DNA from: JAEUJZ01 sp964460115
Lineage (GTDB): Bacteria; Myxococcota_A; Polyangia; Palsa-1104; JAEUJZ01
Direction of reading: 5' to 3'
Assembly (NCBI GenBank): GCA_964460115.1
Contig: CAYWPR010000003.1
Span: forward strand, 62,001-126,000
Length of the DNA: 64,000 nt
Position numbers and translations under genes: made by a program. Below are positions 1 through 10,033 of the stretch, in pieces (within the stretch, counting starts at the first letter, position 1; each line of letters begins with the position of its first letter). Under the pieces are notes generated by a model. The model saw only the letters and a program-made list of their open reading frames with translations, had not been told where the DNA came from and did not search any database.

Positions 1-1
1 T

Positions 2-1162
2 ATGAATCTGCGCGACCCGCCTTTATACCGCATACGCCGTCACTCGACGCATCACCGCACCCAGCGGCAATGGGCGATTTATCCGACGTACGATTATGCC
101 CATCCGCTAAGCGATGCGTTTGAAGGAATCACGCACTCGATCTGCACGCTGGAGTTTGAAAACCACCGCCCGCTTTACGACTGGTTTATCAGCGAACTTT
201 GGCCGACGCTAAATCTGCCGCATACGCACAAACCCGAGCAAATCGAGTTTGCGCGGCTCAATTTGACCTATACCGTCCTAAGCAAGCGCAAGCTTTTGGA
301 GCTTGTCGGACAAAAGCATGTAAGCGGCTGGAATGATCCGCGCATGCCGACCTTGGCCGGATTGCGCAGGCGCGGCTACACCCCGGCGGCTCTGCGCGCC
401 TTCTGCGAACGCATCGGCGTGGCTCGGCGCGACAGTTTGGTGGATGTGGCGCTTTTGGAACACGCCATCCGCGACGACTTAAATGACAAAGCGCCGCGCG
501 TCATGGCGGTCCTCGATCCACTGCGTGTCGTCATTACCAACTATCCGGAAGGTCAAAGCGAAGAATTTACGGCGCCTTATTTTCCCGACAAGCCGGATTC
601 GCAAAGCCGCCGCGTGCCTTTCTCGCGAGTCATTTACATCGAACGAGATGACTTCCGCGAAGATCCGCCCAAAAAATGGTTTCGCTTGGCGCCCGGTCGA
701 GAAATTCGCTTGCGCTGGGCCTGTCTTATCACCTGTCAAAAGGTCATAAAAGACGAGCAAGGCAACGTCGTGGAGCTGCACTGCACGATGGACCCAAACT
801 CGCGCGGTGGCAATGCCAGCGACGGGCGCAAAGTGCTTGGCACTTCGCACTGGGTATCAGCCGAGCACGCGGTACCGGCGCAAGTGCGACTTTATGATCG
901 GCTATTTTGCAAAGCCGATCCGGCGGATGTCGCCGAAGGACAGGACTGGAAGTCCGGACTCAATTCGGATTCTCTCAAAGTGCTGCACGGCAGCATGCTC
1001 GAACCGAGTCTAAAGGACGCCCCCCCAGGCAATTACCAATTTGAGCGGCTCGGTTATTTTTGTGTCGATGTAGAAGATTCCACCGCCGGTCATCCGGTCT
1101 GGAACCGCACCGTAACGCTCAAAGACACCTGGGCCAAACTCGAAAACAAAAGCGGTCGCTAA
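2..1162 (+). CDS. glnS: Glutaminyl-tRNA synthetase, C-terminal part (5' end outside window)
   Basis: Charges tRNA-Gln with glutamine in the cytoplasm. The visible 386 residues match the C-terminal two thirds of class I GlnRS: the LRDPPLYRI start of the second catalytic half, the YPTYDYAHPLSDAFEGITHS stretch and the KMSKS-equivalent VLSKRK at residues 92-97 of this fragment. The anticodon-binding beta-barrels follow and the frame ends at the usual place. The ATG at position 2 is internal; by comparison with the E. coli enzyme about 190 N-terminal residues, including the HIGH motif, lie before the window. It converges with the nuo operon on the other strand. Confidence 0.93.
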   Translation: MNLRDPPLYRIRRHSTHHRTQRQWAIYPTYDYAHPLSDAFEGITHSICTLEFENHRPLYDWFISELWPTLNLPHTHKPEQIEFARLNLTYTVLSKRKLLELVGQKHVSGWNDPRMPTLAGLRRRGYTPAALRAFCERIGVARRDSLVDVALLEHAIRDDLNDKAPRVMAVLDPLRVVITNYPEGQSEEFTAPYFPDKPDSQSRRVPFSRVIYIERDDFREDPPKKWFRLAPGREIRLRWACLITCQKVIKDEQGNVVELHCTMDPNSRGGNASDGRKVLGTSHWVSAEHAVPAQVRLYDRLFCKADPADVAEGQDWKSGLNSDSLKVLHGSMLEPSLKDAPPGNYQFERLGYFCVDVEDSTAGHPVWNRTVTLKDTWAKLENKSGR

Positions 1163-1174
1163 CAGCTTCTTCAC

Positions 1175-1447
1175 TTAGCGCCCGGATGGAAATTCCAAAA
1201 CCCGGGCGCGCGGCACAGCGGGCGCGGACATGCCTGGCTGGGCCAGATATCCGCGGGCCATCAGCAAAAGACCGCCCCCGACCACGCAACACAAAAGCGC
1301 CCACAGAATTCCCAGCAAGTGGCGGTGCAGCGCCCGCTCGCGCAGTCGCATGGATAACAGCATCAGGCCCAAAAAAAGCAGCCCGACTCCGTTAATAAAT
1401 AAAAACCACCTGGGAATCGCAGTCTCCTCGGCAGCAGACGCTGCCAA
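1175..1447 (-). CDS. Small two-helix membrane protein downstream of nuoN
   Basis: Ninety residues with two hydrophobic segments (about residues 13-32 and 44-66) and a basic loop between them, so probably an inner-membrane protein. I do not recognise a family. The start is the TTG at 1447; no ATG or GTG lies between it and the nuoN stop 43 bases upstream, where the frame is otherwise open. It follows nuoN in the same direction and may be the last gene of that operon, although a strong hairpin sits between the two. It could also be a chance frame. Confidence 0.5.
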   Translation of the reverse strand: MAASAAEETAIPRWFLFINGVGLLFLGLMLLSMRLRERALHRHLLGILWALLCCVVGGGLLLMARGYLAQPGMSAPAVPRARVLEFPSGR

Positions 1448-1452
1448 GCGCT

Positions 1453-1481
1453 GGACCGCTACGCGTCGTAGCGAGCGGTCC
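1453..1481 (-). other. Hairpin between nuoN stop and the small membrane gene
   Basis: CGCTACG and CGTAGCG pair around a CGT loop, extended by GGAC/GTCC outside a 4-base bulge. It lies 9 bases after the nuoN stop codon. There is no T-run, so it is not a classical terminator; it may be an mRNA 3' stabiliser or a partial attenuator. Confidence 0.45.
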
Positions 1482-1489
1482 TTTGATAC

Positions 1490-3070
1490 TTACCGGCCGA
1501 GTGCTCCAAGCGTAGCGGTGCTGCACAGATGTGACAGCCATTCGGGCAGTGCGCCAAGTCCCACCACCAGCAATCCAGCAACAAGAACCGACGTACAAAG
1601 CGCGCGACTTTCAAGCGGAAGGGTCGTGGGCTGGGTCGGAGCATTGCGGAAGTACATGGTGGTGATGACGCGCAGGTAGTAGTAGACGCTGATCAAGCTA
1701 TTGGCCACCGCCACAAAAACGAGGGGCAGCAAGCTGGGTTTGTCCATGGCGACGCGGAACAGATAAAACTTTCCGAAGAAACCGGCCGTCGGCGGAAAGC
1801 CGCCTAAAGACAGCAAAAAGACGGTCATCGCCAAGGCTGCGGCCGGGCTGCGCTGCCCCATGCCCGCCCAATCAGAAAGGTTCAGCCGCTCTCCGGCCGG
1901 TCCGCTTTCATCGCGGCTTAGCCAGGCCACAACGCCCATGGCGCCGACGACGGTCAGCGTATAAGCCATTAAGTAGTAAAGTAGCGGCCCGCGCGCGGCA
2001 TCGCCAACGACCACGAGCGAAATCACGCCAATCAGCAAATACCCGGCATGGGCGACCGAGGAATAAGCCAGCATCCGCTTGATGTTGTCCTGACGCAGCG
2101 CGCCCAAGTTGCCAAGCGTCATGGTCAAAATGGACAACGCATATAGCGCATGCACCCAGCCGGTATAGGGCTGCATCGCCGTCTCGTACCCACCAAGTGC
2201 GCCGACGAAAATTCGCACGAGCCCCGCAAACGCTGCGGTCTTGACGCCGGTCATCATAAATCCGCTGACCGGCGTGGGCGCCCCTTCATAAGTATCCGGG
2301 GCCCACATGTGAAAGGGCACCGTCGCCACTTTGAACAAAAAGGAGACGAGGAGCAGCAGCCAGCCTATATAAAACAGCGGCCGGGTCGACATCTCTTTGG
2401 CATGTTCGCGTATATCGGCCAGAACCGTCGTGCCGGCATTGCCGTAGATAAGCGCAATGCCGTAGACCATAAGACCCGATACAAAAGCGCCCACCAGAAA
2501 ATACTTCATCGCCGCTTCGGCAGAGCGCGGCGAACGGCGCCACGATCCGGTCAGAACGTAGACCCCAAGGGACATGGTCTCAACACCAATGAATACCGAT
2601 ACCAAGTCGGCAGCCATCGCCAAGATGACCATTCCGCACAGCGAAAACAGAATCAGCGCGTAGTATTCGCCAAACTCCATCTTGTGAGCGCGCAGAAACG
2701 CCGGCGCTGTCATGACCCCAAGCAGCGCGCCGACGACACAGATGGCGCTGATCAAAAGACCGAAGCGATCCAGGATCAGCATGTTGTTGTAAAGCAGCAG
2801 ACTTTGACTGTCGCCCAGCCGCTCGGGCATAAAGGCCAGAAGCGCCAAGCAGGCGGCAAGCGATACCACGCAAAGCGGCATCAAGTAGCCGCGCGAGCCG
2901 GCCAGCGGCACCGAGACGGCCGACGAAGTCTCGGCCGGCATCTTCTTTTGGTGTTCGGGCCCAACAAGCCGCGAGCGTGAAAACGCATCCAAAAGCAGCA
3001 GCAGCAGCCCGGCCACGGTCAGCAAAATCAGCGGCGAGCTATTGAGCAAGTCCATCGGATTGAAGGTCAT
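1490..3070 (-). CDS. nuoN: NADH-quinone oxidoreductase subunit N
   Basis: Antiporter-like membrane subunit of respiratory complex I, part of the proton-pumping arm. The 526-residue protein is hydrophobic throughout, has the FKVATVPFHMWAPDTYEGAP signature of the NuoN/ND2 family (conserved lysine and PFH..PD.Y motif) and a second conserved stretch around LAYSSVAHAGYL. Its length fits the family. It lies 8 bases downstream of nuoM in the same operon and is the last recognised nuo gene here. Confidence 0.97.
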   Translation of the reverse strand: MTFNPMDLLNSSPLILLTVAGLLLLLLDAFSRSRLVGPEHQKKMPAETSSAVSVPLAGSRGYLMPLCVVSLAACLALLAFMPERLGDSQSLLLYNNMLILDRFGLLISAICVVGALLGVMTAPAFLRAHKMEFGEYYALILFSLCGMVILAMAADLVSVFIGVETMSLGVYVLTGSWRRSPRSAEAAMKYFLVGAFVSGLMVYGIALIYGNAGTTVLADIREHAKEMSTRPLFYIGWLLLLVSFLFKVATVPFHMWAPDTYEGAPTPVSGFMMTGVKTAAFAGLVRIFVGALGGYETAMQPYTGWVHALYALSILTMTLGNLGALRQDNIKRMLAYSSVAHAGYLLIGVISLVVVGDAARGPLLYYLMAYTLTVVGAMGVVAWLSRDESGPAGERLNLSDWAGMGQRSPAAALAMTVFLLSLGGFPPTAGFFGKFYLFRVAMDKPSLLPLVFVAVANSLISVYYYLRVITTMYFRNAPTQPTTLPLESRALCTSVLVAGLLVVGLGALPEWLSHLCSTATLGALGR

Positions 3071-3078
3071 AGCTCCCT

Positions 3079-4704
<1,626 letters not shown>

Positions 4705-4713
4705 CGCTTTCTC

Positions 4714-7044
4714 CTACTCCACCTTGATCCGCAACTGGTCGCAGGAGCCAAACTGCCGCCGCAGCCAGTGACATGTACCAAAAATCAGGTCGTCGGAACG
4801 CTTGATCACGCCCCAATGCGGATCCTGCGCCGAGATGATGATGTTGTACGTACCGGAGCCGGTATACTCATGCATCTGACTGGGCTCAGAAGAATCGACG
4901 ACGTCGAACTTTCCATCGCCCTCCCAGTCGACGTGGTACTTGAGCTGTCCGCTTTTCACATAGCCTTTGCCTAGGTTTAGCTCAACGCGGCGCCCGCTCT
5001 GTTTGACCTCGGTCTGAACGCCCATATAGGGCAGCCAGTAGGTGCTGAGGTAAAGCAAGCCGCCAGTGCCGAGCATCACGGCAATCAGGTAGCGCTGAAC
5101 GTCGCCGTTTTGAATGCGCCGCGTCAGGTCGCCAAAAAACAGGACGATTTCCGGACCGACCTTGGTCAAACCGCCGTCTACGAGGATGCCATCGGCAATC
5201 TTCCATAGGCCATTGGCCAAGGCGCGCAGCGGACGAACGAACAAAAAGCCGTACAGTTCGTCTACGTAGTACTTATTCCAAAGTAGGCGATAGGCGCCGG
5301 GCAGCGCCTGCTGCACCGAAACTGCGGTGCGGCTGATGCCGCCGCGGTATAGCCAGGCAGCCACGCCAATGCCCACAAGCGAGATGCTGAGCGCCGCCGC
5401 CATAAGTCCCCACTCAACGATGTGTTCATGAGGTTCAGGCCCAATCGGCAGCACCGATGGCACCAGCCAGTGATGAAAGAAGGTCAGCACATGCTCGACG
5501 GAATCGGGTAGGCCGTGGGTCATGATCTGGGGCACACCGATGAGGCCCGCCAGCACCGCACCGCCGGCCAGAACTACCAGCGGCAAAGTCATTTCCGTCG
5601 GCGATTCGTGCAGATGATGTTCCTGCTCTTTGGTTCCGCGGAATTCGCCGGTAAAGACCAGGAAATAAAGCCGCCACATATAAAACGCTGTACACAGCGC
5701 CGCCAGCGCCAAAATGCCCCAAAGAATTTTGGGGTACCAAGCGATCAGACTGAGCTGCATTGCCGTGGCTGTCGGGGCCATCTTGAAATGGCTGGCGAAA
5801 GCACCGGCCAGGATGGCGTCTTTGCTGAAGAATCCGGCAAAGGGAACGATGCCAGCGATAGCCAGACAGTAGACAAAGAAGGTCCAGCGGGTCACCGGCA
5901 TGTGCTTGCCGAGTCCGCCCATCTTGGTGATGTCGCCCTCTCCACCCATGGCGTGCATGACCGAGCCGGCTCCCAAAAACAGTCCGGCCTTGAAAAAGGC
6001 GTGCGTCATCAGGTGAAAAATACCGGCGACATAGGCCCCGGTACCAACCCCGACGAACATAAAGCCGAGCTGGCTTACCGTCGAATAAGCCAGCACCCGC
6101 TTAAAGTCGCGCTGCACAATGCCGATGGTGGCCGCCATAAGTGCAGTGACCGCGCCGATGCCGGCCACTGTCATCTGTGCTGCCGACGGCGTGATGTCAA
6201 AAATAATGTGAGTTCGCGCCACGACGTAGACACCGGCGGTCACCATGGTTGCCGCGTGAATCAGGGCGGAAACCGGCGTCGGACCAGCCATGGCGTCGGG
6301 CAGCCAGACGTATAGGGGAATCTGCGCGCTTTTGCCGGCGCAGCCGACAAAAAGCAAGAGCGCAATCCAGTAAGCGGCCGGCCAGTCCTGCCACAGCGGA
6401 ACGCGAAGCTGTGAAATGTGCGCCGGCAGATCAGCATATTTGACGGTGCCGATGACCGTATACAAAAGGCAAATGCCGAGCAGAAAGCCGAAGTCCCCGA
6501 TGCGGTTGACGATGAACGCTTTGCGACCCGCGGTGGCGTTTTTGTCCTCGGTGTACCAAAAGCCAATGAGCAGATAGCTGCACAGACCCACACCTTCCCA
6601 ACCGACAAAAGTCACCGGCAAAGAATCGCCCAGAACCAAAATCAGCATCGAGCCGGTAAACAGATTCAGGTAGCCAAAGAAACGGGCGTAGTCAGGCTCA
6701 TGCTCCATGTAGCCGGTGGCGTAGATGTGAATGAGCAGCGCAATCCAAGTGATGATCATCACCATCACTGCGGACAGCCGGTCGAGCACGAGCCCAGCGG
6801 CAATGTGCAAATCGCCAGCAGTCAGCCAATCGCCCGAAAACAACTGGTCGACGAGCACATCGCGCGTGCCCAGATGCGACAGCATCCATACGGCACGCGT
6901 TGATACCAGGGCGGCACCGGCCACGGCGGCGCAGGCCACAAGGCTAACAAATCCGTTGCCCAGCCGGCGGCCAAAACATAGGTTCAGCGCCGCGCCCAAA
7001 AACGGCAGCAGAACAATCAAGTAAAGCGGGAAACTCTCCGTCAT
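4714..7044 (-). CDS. nuoL: NADH-quinone oxidoreductase subunit L with C-terminal PKD-like extension
   Basis: Distal proton-pumping subunit of complex I, carrying the lateral helix. Core motifs are present: GWEGVGLCSYLLIGFWY, SAQIPLYVWLPDAMAGPTPVSALIHAATMV and LAYSTVSQLGFM. At 776 residues it is about 100 longer than usual. The extra part (about residues 675-776) follows the last membrane helix and resembles a PKD/Ig-like fold: an aromatic-rich strand, WEGDGKFD, a HEYTGSGTYNI stretch, then two cysteines at about 758 and 768. By the known topology of NuoL this tail should lie on the periplasmic side (inference). Operon member between nuoK and nuoM. Confidence 0.96.
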   Translation of the reverse strand: MTESFPLYLIVLLPFLGAALNLCFGRRLGNGFVSLVACAAVAGAALVSTRAVWMLSHLGTRDVLVDQLFSGDWLTAGDLHIAAGLVLDRLSAVMVMIITWIALLIHIYATGYMEHEPDYARFFGYLNLFTGSMLILVLGDSLPVTFVGWEGVGLCSYLLIGFWYTEDKNATAGRKAFIVNRIGDFGFLLGICLLYTVIGTVKYADLPAHISQLRVPLWQDWPAAYWIALLLFVGCAGKSAQIPLYVWLPDAMAGPTPVSALIHAATMVTAGVYVVARTHIIFDITPSAAQMTVAGIGAVTALMAATIGIVQRDFKRVLAYSTVSQLGFMFVGVGTGAYVAGIFHLMTHAFFKAGLFLGAGSVMHAMGGEGDITKMGGLGKHMPVTRWTFFVYCLAIAGIVPFAGFFSKDAILAGAFASHFKMAPTATAMQLSLIAWYPKILWGILALAALCTAFYMWRLYFLVFTGEFRGTKEQEHHLHESPTEMTLPLVVLAGGAVLAGLIGVPQIMTHGLPDSVEHVLTFFHHWLVPSVLPIGPEPHEHIVEWGLMAAALSISLVGIGVAAWLYRGGISRTAVSVQQALPGAYRLLWNKYYVDELYGFLFVRPLRALANGLWKIADGILVDGGLTKVGPEIVLFFGDLTRRIQNGDVQRYLIAVMLGTGGLLYLSTYWLPYMGVQTEVKQSGRRVELNLGKGYVKSGQLKYHVDWEGDGKFDVVDSSEPSQMHEYTGSGTYNIIISAQDPHWGVIKRSDDLIFGTCHWLRRQFGSCDQLRIKVE

Positions 7045-7055
7045 GAGGACCGCCT

Positions 7056-7385
7056 TCAGTAACGCAGGAGGTTGAGGTCGTCGAGGTCGGTGTTCTTGCG
7101 AATGCGAAACACCCCGACGACAATCGCCAATCCAATGGCCGCTTCGGCAGCGGCGACCGCAATCACTAAAAACGCCAGCACCTGCCCGCGCATGTCATGC
7201 AAGGCACGCGCAAAGCCCAAAAGGGTCAGGTTTCCAGCGTTGAGCATGAGCTCAATGGACATCAGGGTGATAAGAACATTGCGTCGCATAAAGACGCCAA
7301 ACACACCGATGCCCAGCAGCACCAGCCCAAGGATCAAAAAGTGCGCTAGGCCGATCTCAGAAGCGGCACTGACAAACGGCTGCAT
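7056..7385 (-). CDS. nuoK: NADH-quinone oxidoreductase subunit K
   Basis: Small three-helix membrane subunit of complex I, homologous to ND4L/MrpC. The protein has 109 residues and carries the family pattern FMRRNVLITLMSIELMLNAGNL, including the conserved glutamate of the second helix, and EAAIGLAIVV with the glutamate of the third helix. It lies 2 bases downstream of nuoJ and 11 bases upstream of nuoL. Confidence 0.97.
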   Translation of the reverse strand: MQPFVSAASEIGLAHFLILGLVLLGIGVFGVFMRRNVLITLMSIELMLNAGNLTLLGFARALHDMRGQVLAFLVIAVAAAEAAIGLAIVVGVFRIRKNTDLDDLNLLRY

Positions 7386-7387
7386 GG

Positions 7388-8074
7388 TTAGTGGCCTCCG
7401 TGGGGGTCGGTAGCGGCCGCGTCTTCGCCCAGCGGGACCGTCTCTTTGGGTCCATGCGGCTGCTCCTCCTTGGGCAATTCATGAATGGTGGTCGGTCGAG
7501 AAACGGTGCGCGATAGCACCACCGCGCCGATGACCGCGATGACGAGCAAAATCGAGATCGATTCAAACGGAAATAGAAAAGTTTTGAAAAAGTAATCGCC
7601 CACGCTGGCCACCGAACCAAAGTCAGGTGGCGGCAGCCCGATGCGCACCCGCGGACCGTCGGGAGCACCAATAATCACTTCGACGATCCGTACCAAAAAG
7701 TAGACGAGGCCGCCGATGCCTATGGCTTTGGCGACGGGGCTTTCGATCACCCAGGTATTGGCTTCCGTATGGTTTAGAACCATGATGACAAAGATGAAAA
7801 GCACCATGATGGCGCCGGCGTAGACCAGAATCAGAATGGCCGCCAAAAAGTGCGCCATCAGCAGCGCATAAATGCCAGCCAGTCCAAAAAAGGTGGCCAC
7901 CAGGGCCATCACGGCGCTAATCAGGTTTTTGCGCGTAATCGTCGCTATGGCGCCGATGACCACCAGCGCCGCCAGGGCCCAAAATGCCCAGGCGGGACAC
8001 CAAGCTGTAGGCTGAGCGTCCAAAGGTGCCTGTCGAGCCGCAACCGGAGCCAATGCGAGTAGTTGCTCGATCAT
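7388..8074 (-). CDS. nuoJ: NADH-quinone oxidoreductase subunit J
   Basis: Membrane subunit of complex I (ND6-like). Of 228 residues, about 170 form helices with the typical segment ILVYAGAIMVLFIFVIM and the quinone-side helix with FGLAGIYALL. An N-terminal stretch of about 20 residues precedes the first helix, and a hydrophilic C-terminal tail of about 40 residues ends in DPHGGH. Its start codon overlaps the nuoF stop (ATGA), so nuoF and nuoJ are translationally coupled with nuoG, H and I absent between them. Confidence 0.95.
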   Translation of the reverse strand: MIEQLLALAPVAARQAPLDAQPTAWCPAWAFWALAALVVIGAIATITRKNLISAVMALVATFFGLAGIYALLMAHFLAAILILVYAGAIMVLFIFVIMVLNHTEANTWVIESPVAKAIGIGGLVYFLVRIVEVIIGAPDGPRVRIGLPPPDFGSVASVGDYFFKTFLFPFESISILLVIAVIGAVVLSRTVSRPTTIHELPKEEQPHGPKETVPLGEDAAATDPHGGH

Positions 8075-9399
8075 GAATGTGCCGCCCTTTTCTCAAACTC
8101 GCCGCGAAATTTGGTCAAAAAGCCAAGCATCGGCCAGGCGGCAGCCTCGCCGAGCGGGCAAATGGTATTTCCGGCGATGCCGTATGCGATGGAGGCCATA
8201 AGATCCAGATCCTCTGGTTTGCCCTGCCCTTCGGACAAGCGGGTGCAGACGCGGGCCAGCCAGCCGGTGCCTTCGCGGCAGGGTGTACACTGACCGCACG
8301 ATTCATGCGCATAAAAGCGCATGATGCGAGCGCATACGGCAACTAGGTCAGTGTCTTCGTCCATGACGACGACGCCACCGGAACCAGCCATGGTGCGCAG
8401 CGGTTTGCCGGGCGCCAGCTCGAAAACCTGACCCGGCCGCACCATCACCGGTTTGATGCGCGGATCGTTTTGCAGAGCATCAAATTCCATCGGGATGTCT
8501 AGCTCATCGGCATCAAGGGGTGGCATGGAAGAGCCCCCTGGAATGACCGCCTTGACTTTCTTATTGCCCGGCACGCCTCCGCAAACATCGTAGATGACTT
8601 CGCGCAGCGGAATGCCCATCGGCAATTCATAAACTCCGGGCTTGTTGAGGTGGCCGCTCATGCACAGCATGCGCGTGCCGCCTGAACGGGCCACGCCCAG
8701 ATCGGCGAAAGGCTTGCCGCCGTTTTCGATGATCCAGGGGACATTCATCAGGGTTTCGACATTGTTAACGATGGTCGGTTTGTCGAACAGCCCCTTGACC
8801 GCCGGAAATGGCGGTTTCATGCGCGGCCAGCCGCGTTTGCCTTCCAGCGAGTTCAGCAGCGAAGTTTCTTCGCCGCAGATATAAGCCCCGGCGCCGCGAT
8901 GCACGGTCAGATCCAGCTTGAAGGGCCCGCCGGCGGTGTTGACCTCGGTGCCTAAAAAGCGTTTCTCATAGGCTTGTGAAACGGCCGCTTGCAGCACCGC
9001 GGCTTCGCGAATCATCTCGCCGCGAATGTAAATGTAGGCGTGGCGACAGCCGAGCGCGTACGAGGCAATGATCATGCCTTCGATAAGCAGGTGCGGATCC
9101 CAGAACAAAAGTTCGCGATCCTTGCAGGTGCCCGGCTCTGATTCGTCAGCGTTACAGACGAGGTAGACCGTAGGCGCGCCCTTGGGGATGAAGCTCCATT
9201 TGGTCCCCGTCGGAAAACCCGCGCCGCCGCGCCCGCGCAGGTTGCTTTTTTTCACTTCGTCCACGACCGCCGAGGGCGACATGCCAAGGGCGATCGGCAG
9301 CCGGCTGTACACGCCCTGCTGCATCGCAACATCAATGCGGTTGGAATTGGCGACGCCAAATAGGCGAGTCACTATCTTGGTATTGAGATCGGCTGGCAT
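8071..9399 (-). CDS. nuoF: NADH-quinone oxidoreductase subunit F (NADH/FMN/4Fe-4S)
   Basis: Catalytic NADH-oxidising flavoprotein of the peripheral arm. The glycine-rich NADH/FMN motif RGRGGAGFPTGTKW is near residue 55, AYICGEETSLLNSLEG binds FMN, and SCGQCTPCREGTGW plus a later CPLGE supply the four cysteines of cluster N3. I chose the ATG at 9399 (MPADLNTK), 8 bases after the nuoE stop, because the 30 residues upstream in frame overlap nuoE and look like out-of-frame nuoE sequence. The final codons overlap the start of nuoJ. Confidence 0.95.
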   Translation of the reverse strand: MPADLNTKIVTRLFGVANSNRIDVAMQQGVYSRLPIALGMSPSAVVDEVKKSNLRGRGGAGFPTGTKWSFIPKGAPTVYLVCNADESEPGTCKDRELLFWDPHLLIEGMIIASYALGCRHAYIYIRGEMIREAAVLQAAVSQAYEKRFLGTEVNTAGGPFKLDLTVHRGAGAYICGEETSLLNSLEGKRGWPRMKPPFPAVKGLFDKPTIVNNVETLMNVPWIIENGGKPFADLGVARSGGTRMLCMSGHLNKPGVYELPMGIPLREVIYDVCGGVPGNKKVKAVIPGGSSMPPLDADELDIPMEFDALQNDPRIKPVMVRPGQVFELAPGKPLRTMAGSGGVVVMDEDTDLVAVCARIMRFYAHESCGQCTPCREGTGWLARVCTRLSEGQGKPEDLDLMASIAYGIAGNTICPLGEAAAWPMLGFLTKFRGEFEKRAAHS

Positions 9400-9407
9400 C
9401 TTGCGCC

Positions 9408-9953
9408 TCAGGACTTTTTGTTCGAAGCCGGCCCGTGAGCCTGACCATGGCCAGGTGCGTGACCGTGCATCGGCGGCAGCTTTTTGCACTCGGCAAGGGC
9501 GGCATCCACCTTATCGGAGGTCAGGTTCAAAAAGTAGCGCTCGCCGCAAATCATGGCTGGGGCGTCGGCGCAAGCGGCCAGACATTCCTCTTCGATTAGC
9601 GTAAATTCACCGTCTGAAGTCGTCTGACCGGCCTTTACGCCCAGGCTTTGTTCTAGCTTGTGCAGCGTCTCATAGCCGCCCCGTAGCATGCACGACACAT
9701 TGGTACACATCATCAGCACCCGTTTTCCAACGGGCTCGCGATGGTACATGGTGTAAAACGTCGCCACCCCGAAAACGTGCGACTTGGGCAAGGCCAGCTT
9801 CGCGGCCACTTTTTCCAAAATTTCGTCGGACAGGTGGCCAAACTCATCCTGTGCCAAGTGCAGCACGGGCAGGCACGCCGCCTGAGTATTCGGATACTGC
9901 CGGCAAATGTCGCGGATCCTCTGCTCGGCCTGGGGAGAGAACTCAATCGCCAT
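9408..9953 (-). CDS. nuoE: NADH-quinone oxidoreductase subunit E (2Fe-2S)
   Basis: Thioredoxin-like 2Fe-2S subunit that pairs with NuoF. Cluster N1a ligands are visible as C83-x4-C88 (CTNVSC) and C124-x3-C128 (CLAAC). The 181-residue length is normal except for a C-terminal tail of about 25 residues with alternating His and Gly (MHGHAPGHGQAHG), which the core fold does not need. It is the first gene of the nuo block on this strand. Nothing recognisably promoter-like was fixed in the 80 bases upstream. Confidence 0.95.
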   Translation of the reverse strand: MAIEFSPQAEQRIRDICRQYPNTQAACLPVLHLAQDEFGHLSDEILEKVAAKLALPKSHVFGVATFYTMYHREPVGKRVLMMCTNVSCMLRGGYETLHKLEQSLGVKAGQTTSDGEFTLIEEECLAACADAPAMICGERYFLNLTSDKVDAALAECKKLPPMHGHAPGHGQAHGPASNKKS

Positions 9954-10033
9954 GTAGGGGGCCCTTATCTTGGCAAGCGCGGGAAAGGTACAGCATCGAA
10001 GTACCGGGTGTCAATGAGGTCCGCGGCAGCGGT

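Noticed and set aside
2150..2980. 276-residue plus-strand frame opposite nuoN
   Set aside because: Antisense to a clearly functional gene, low-complexity basic composition, no family motif.
5515..6315. 266-residue plus-strand frame opposite nuoL
   Set aside because: Shadow of nuoL codon use; rich in His, Arg and Gln with no domain.
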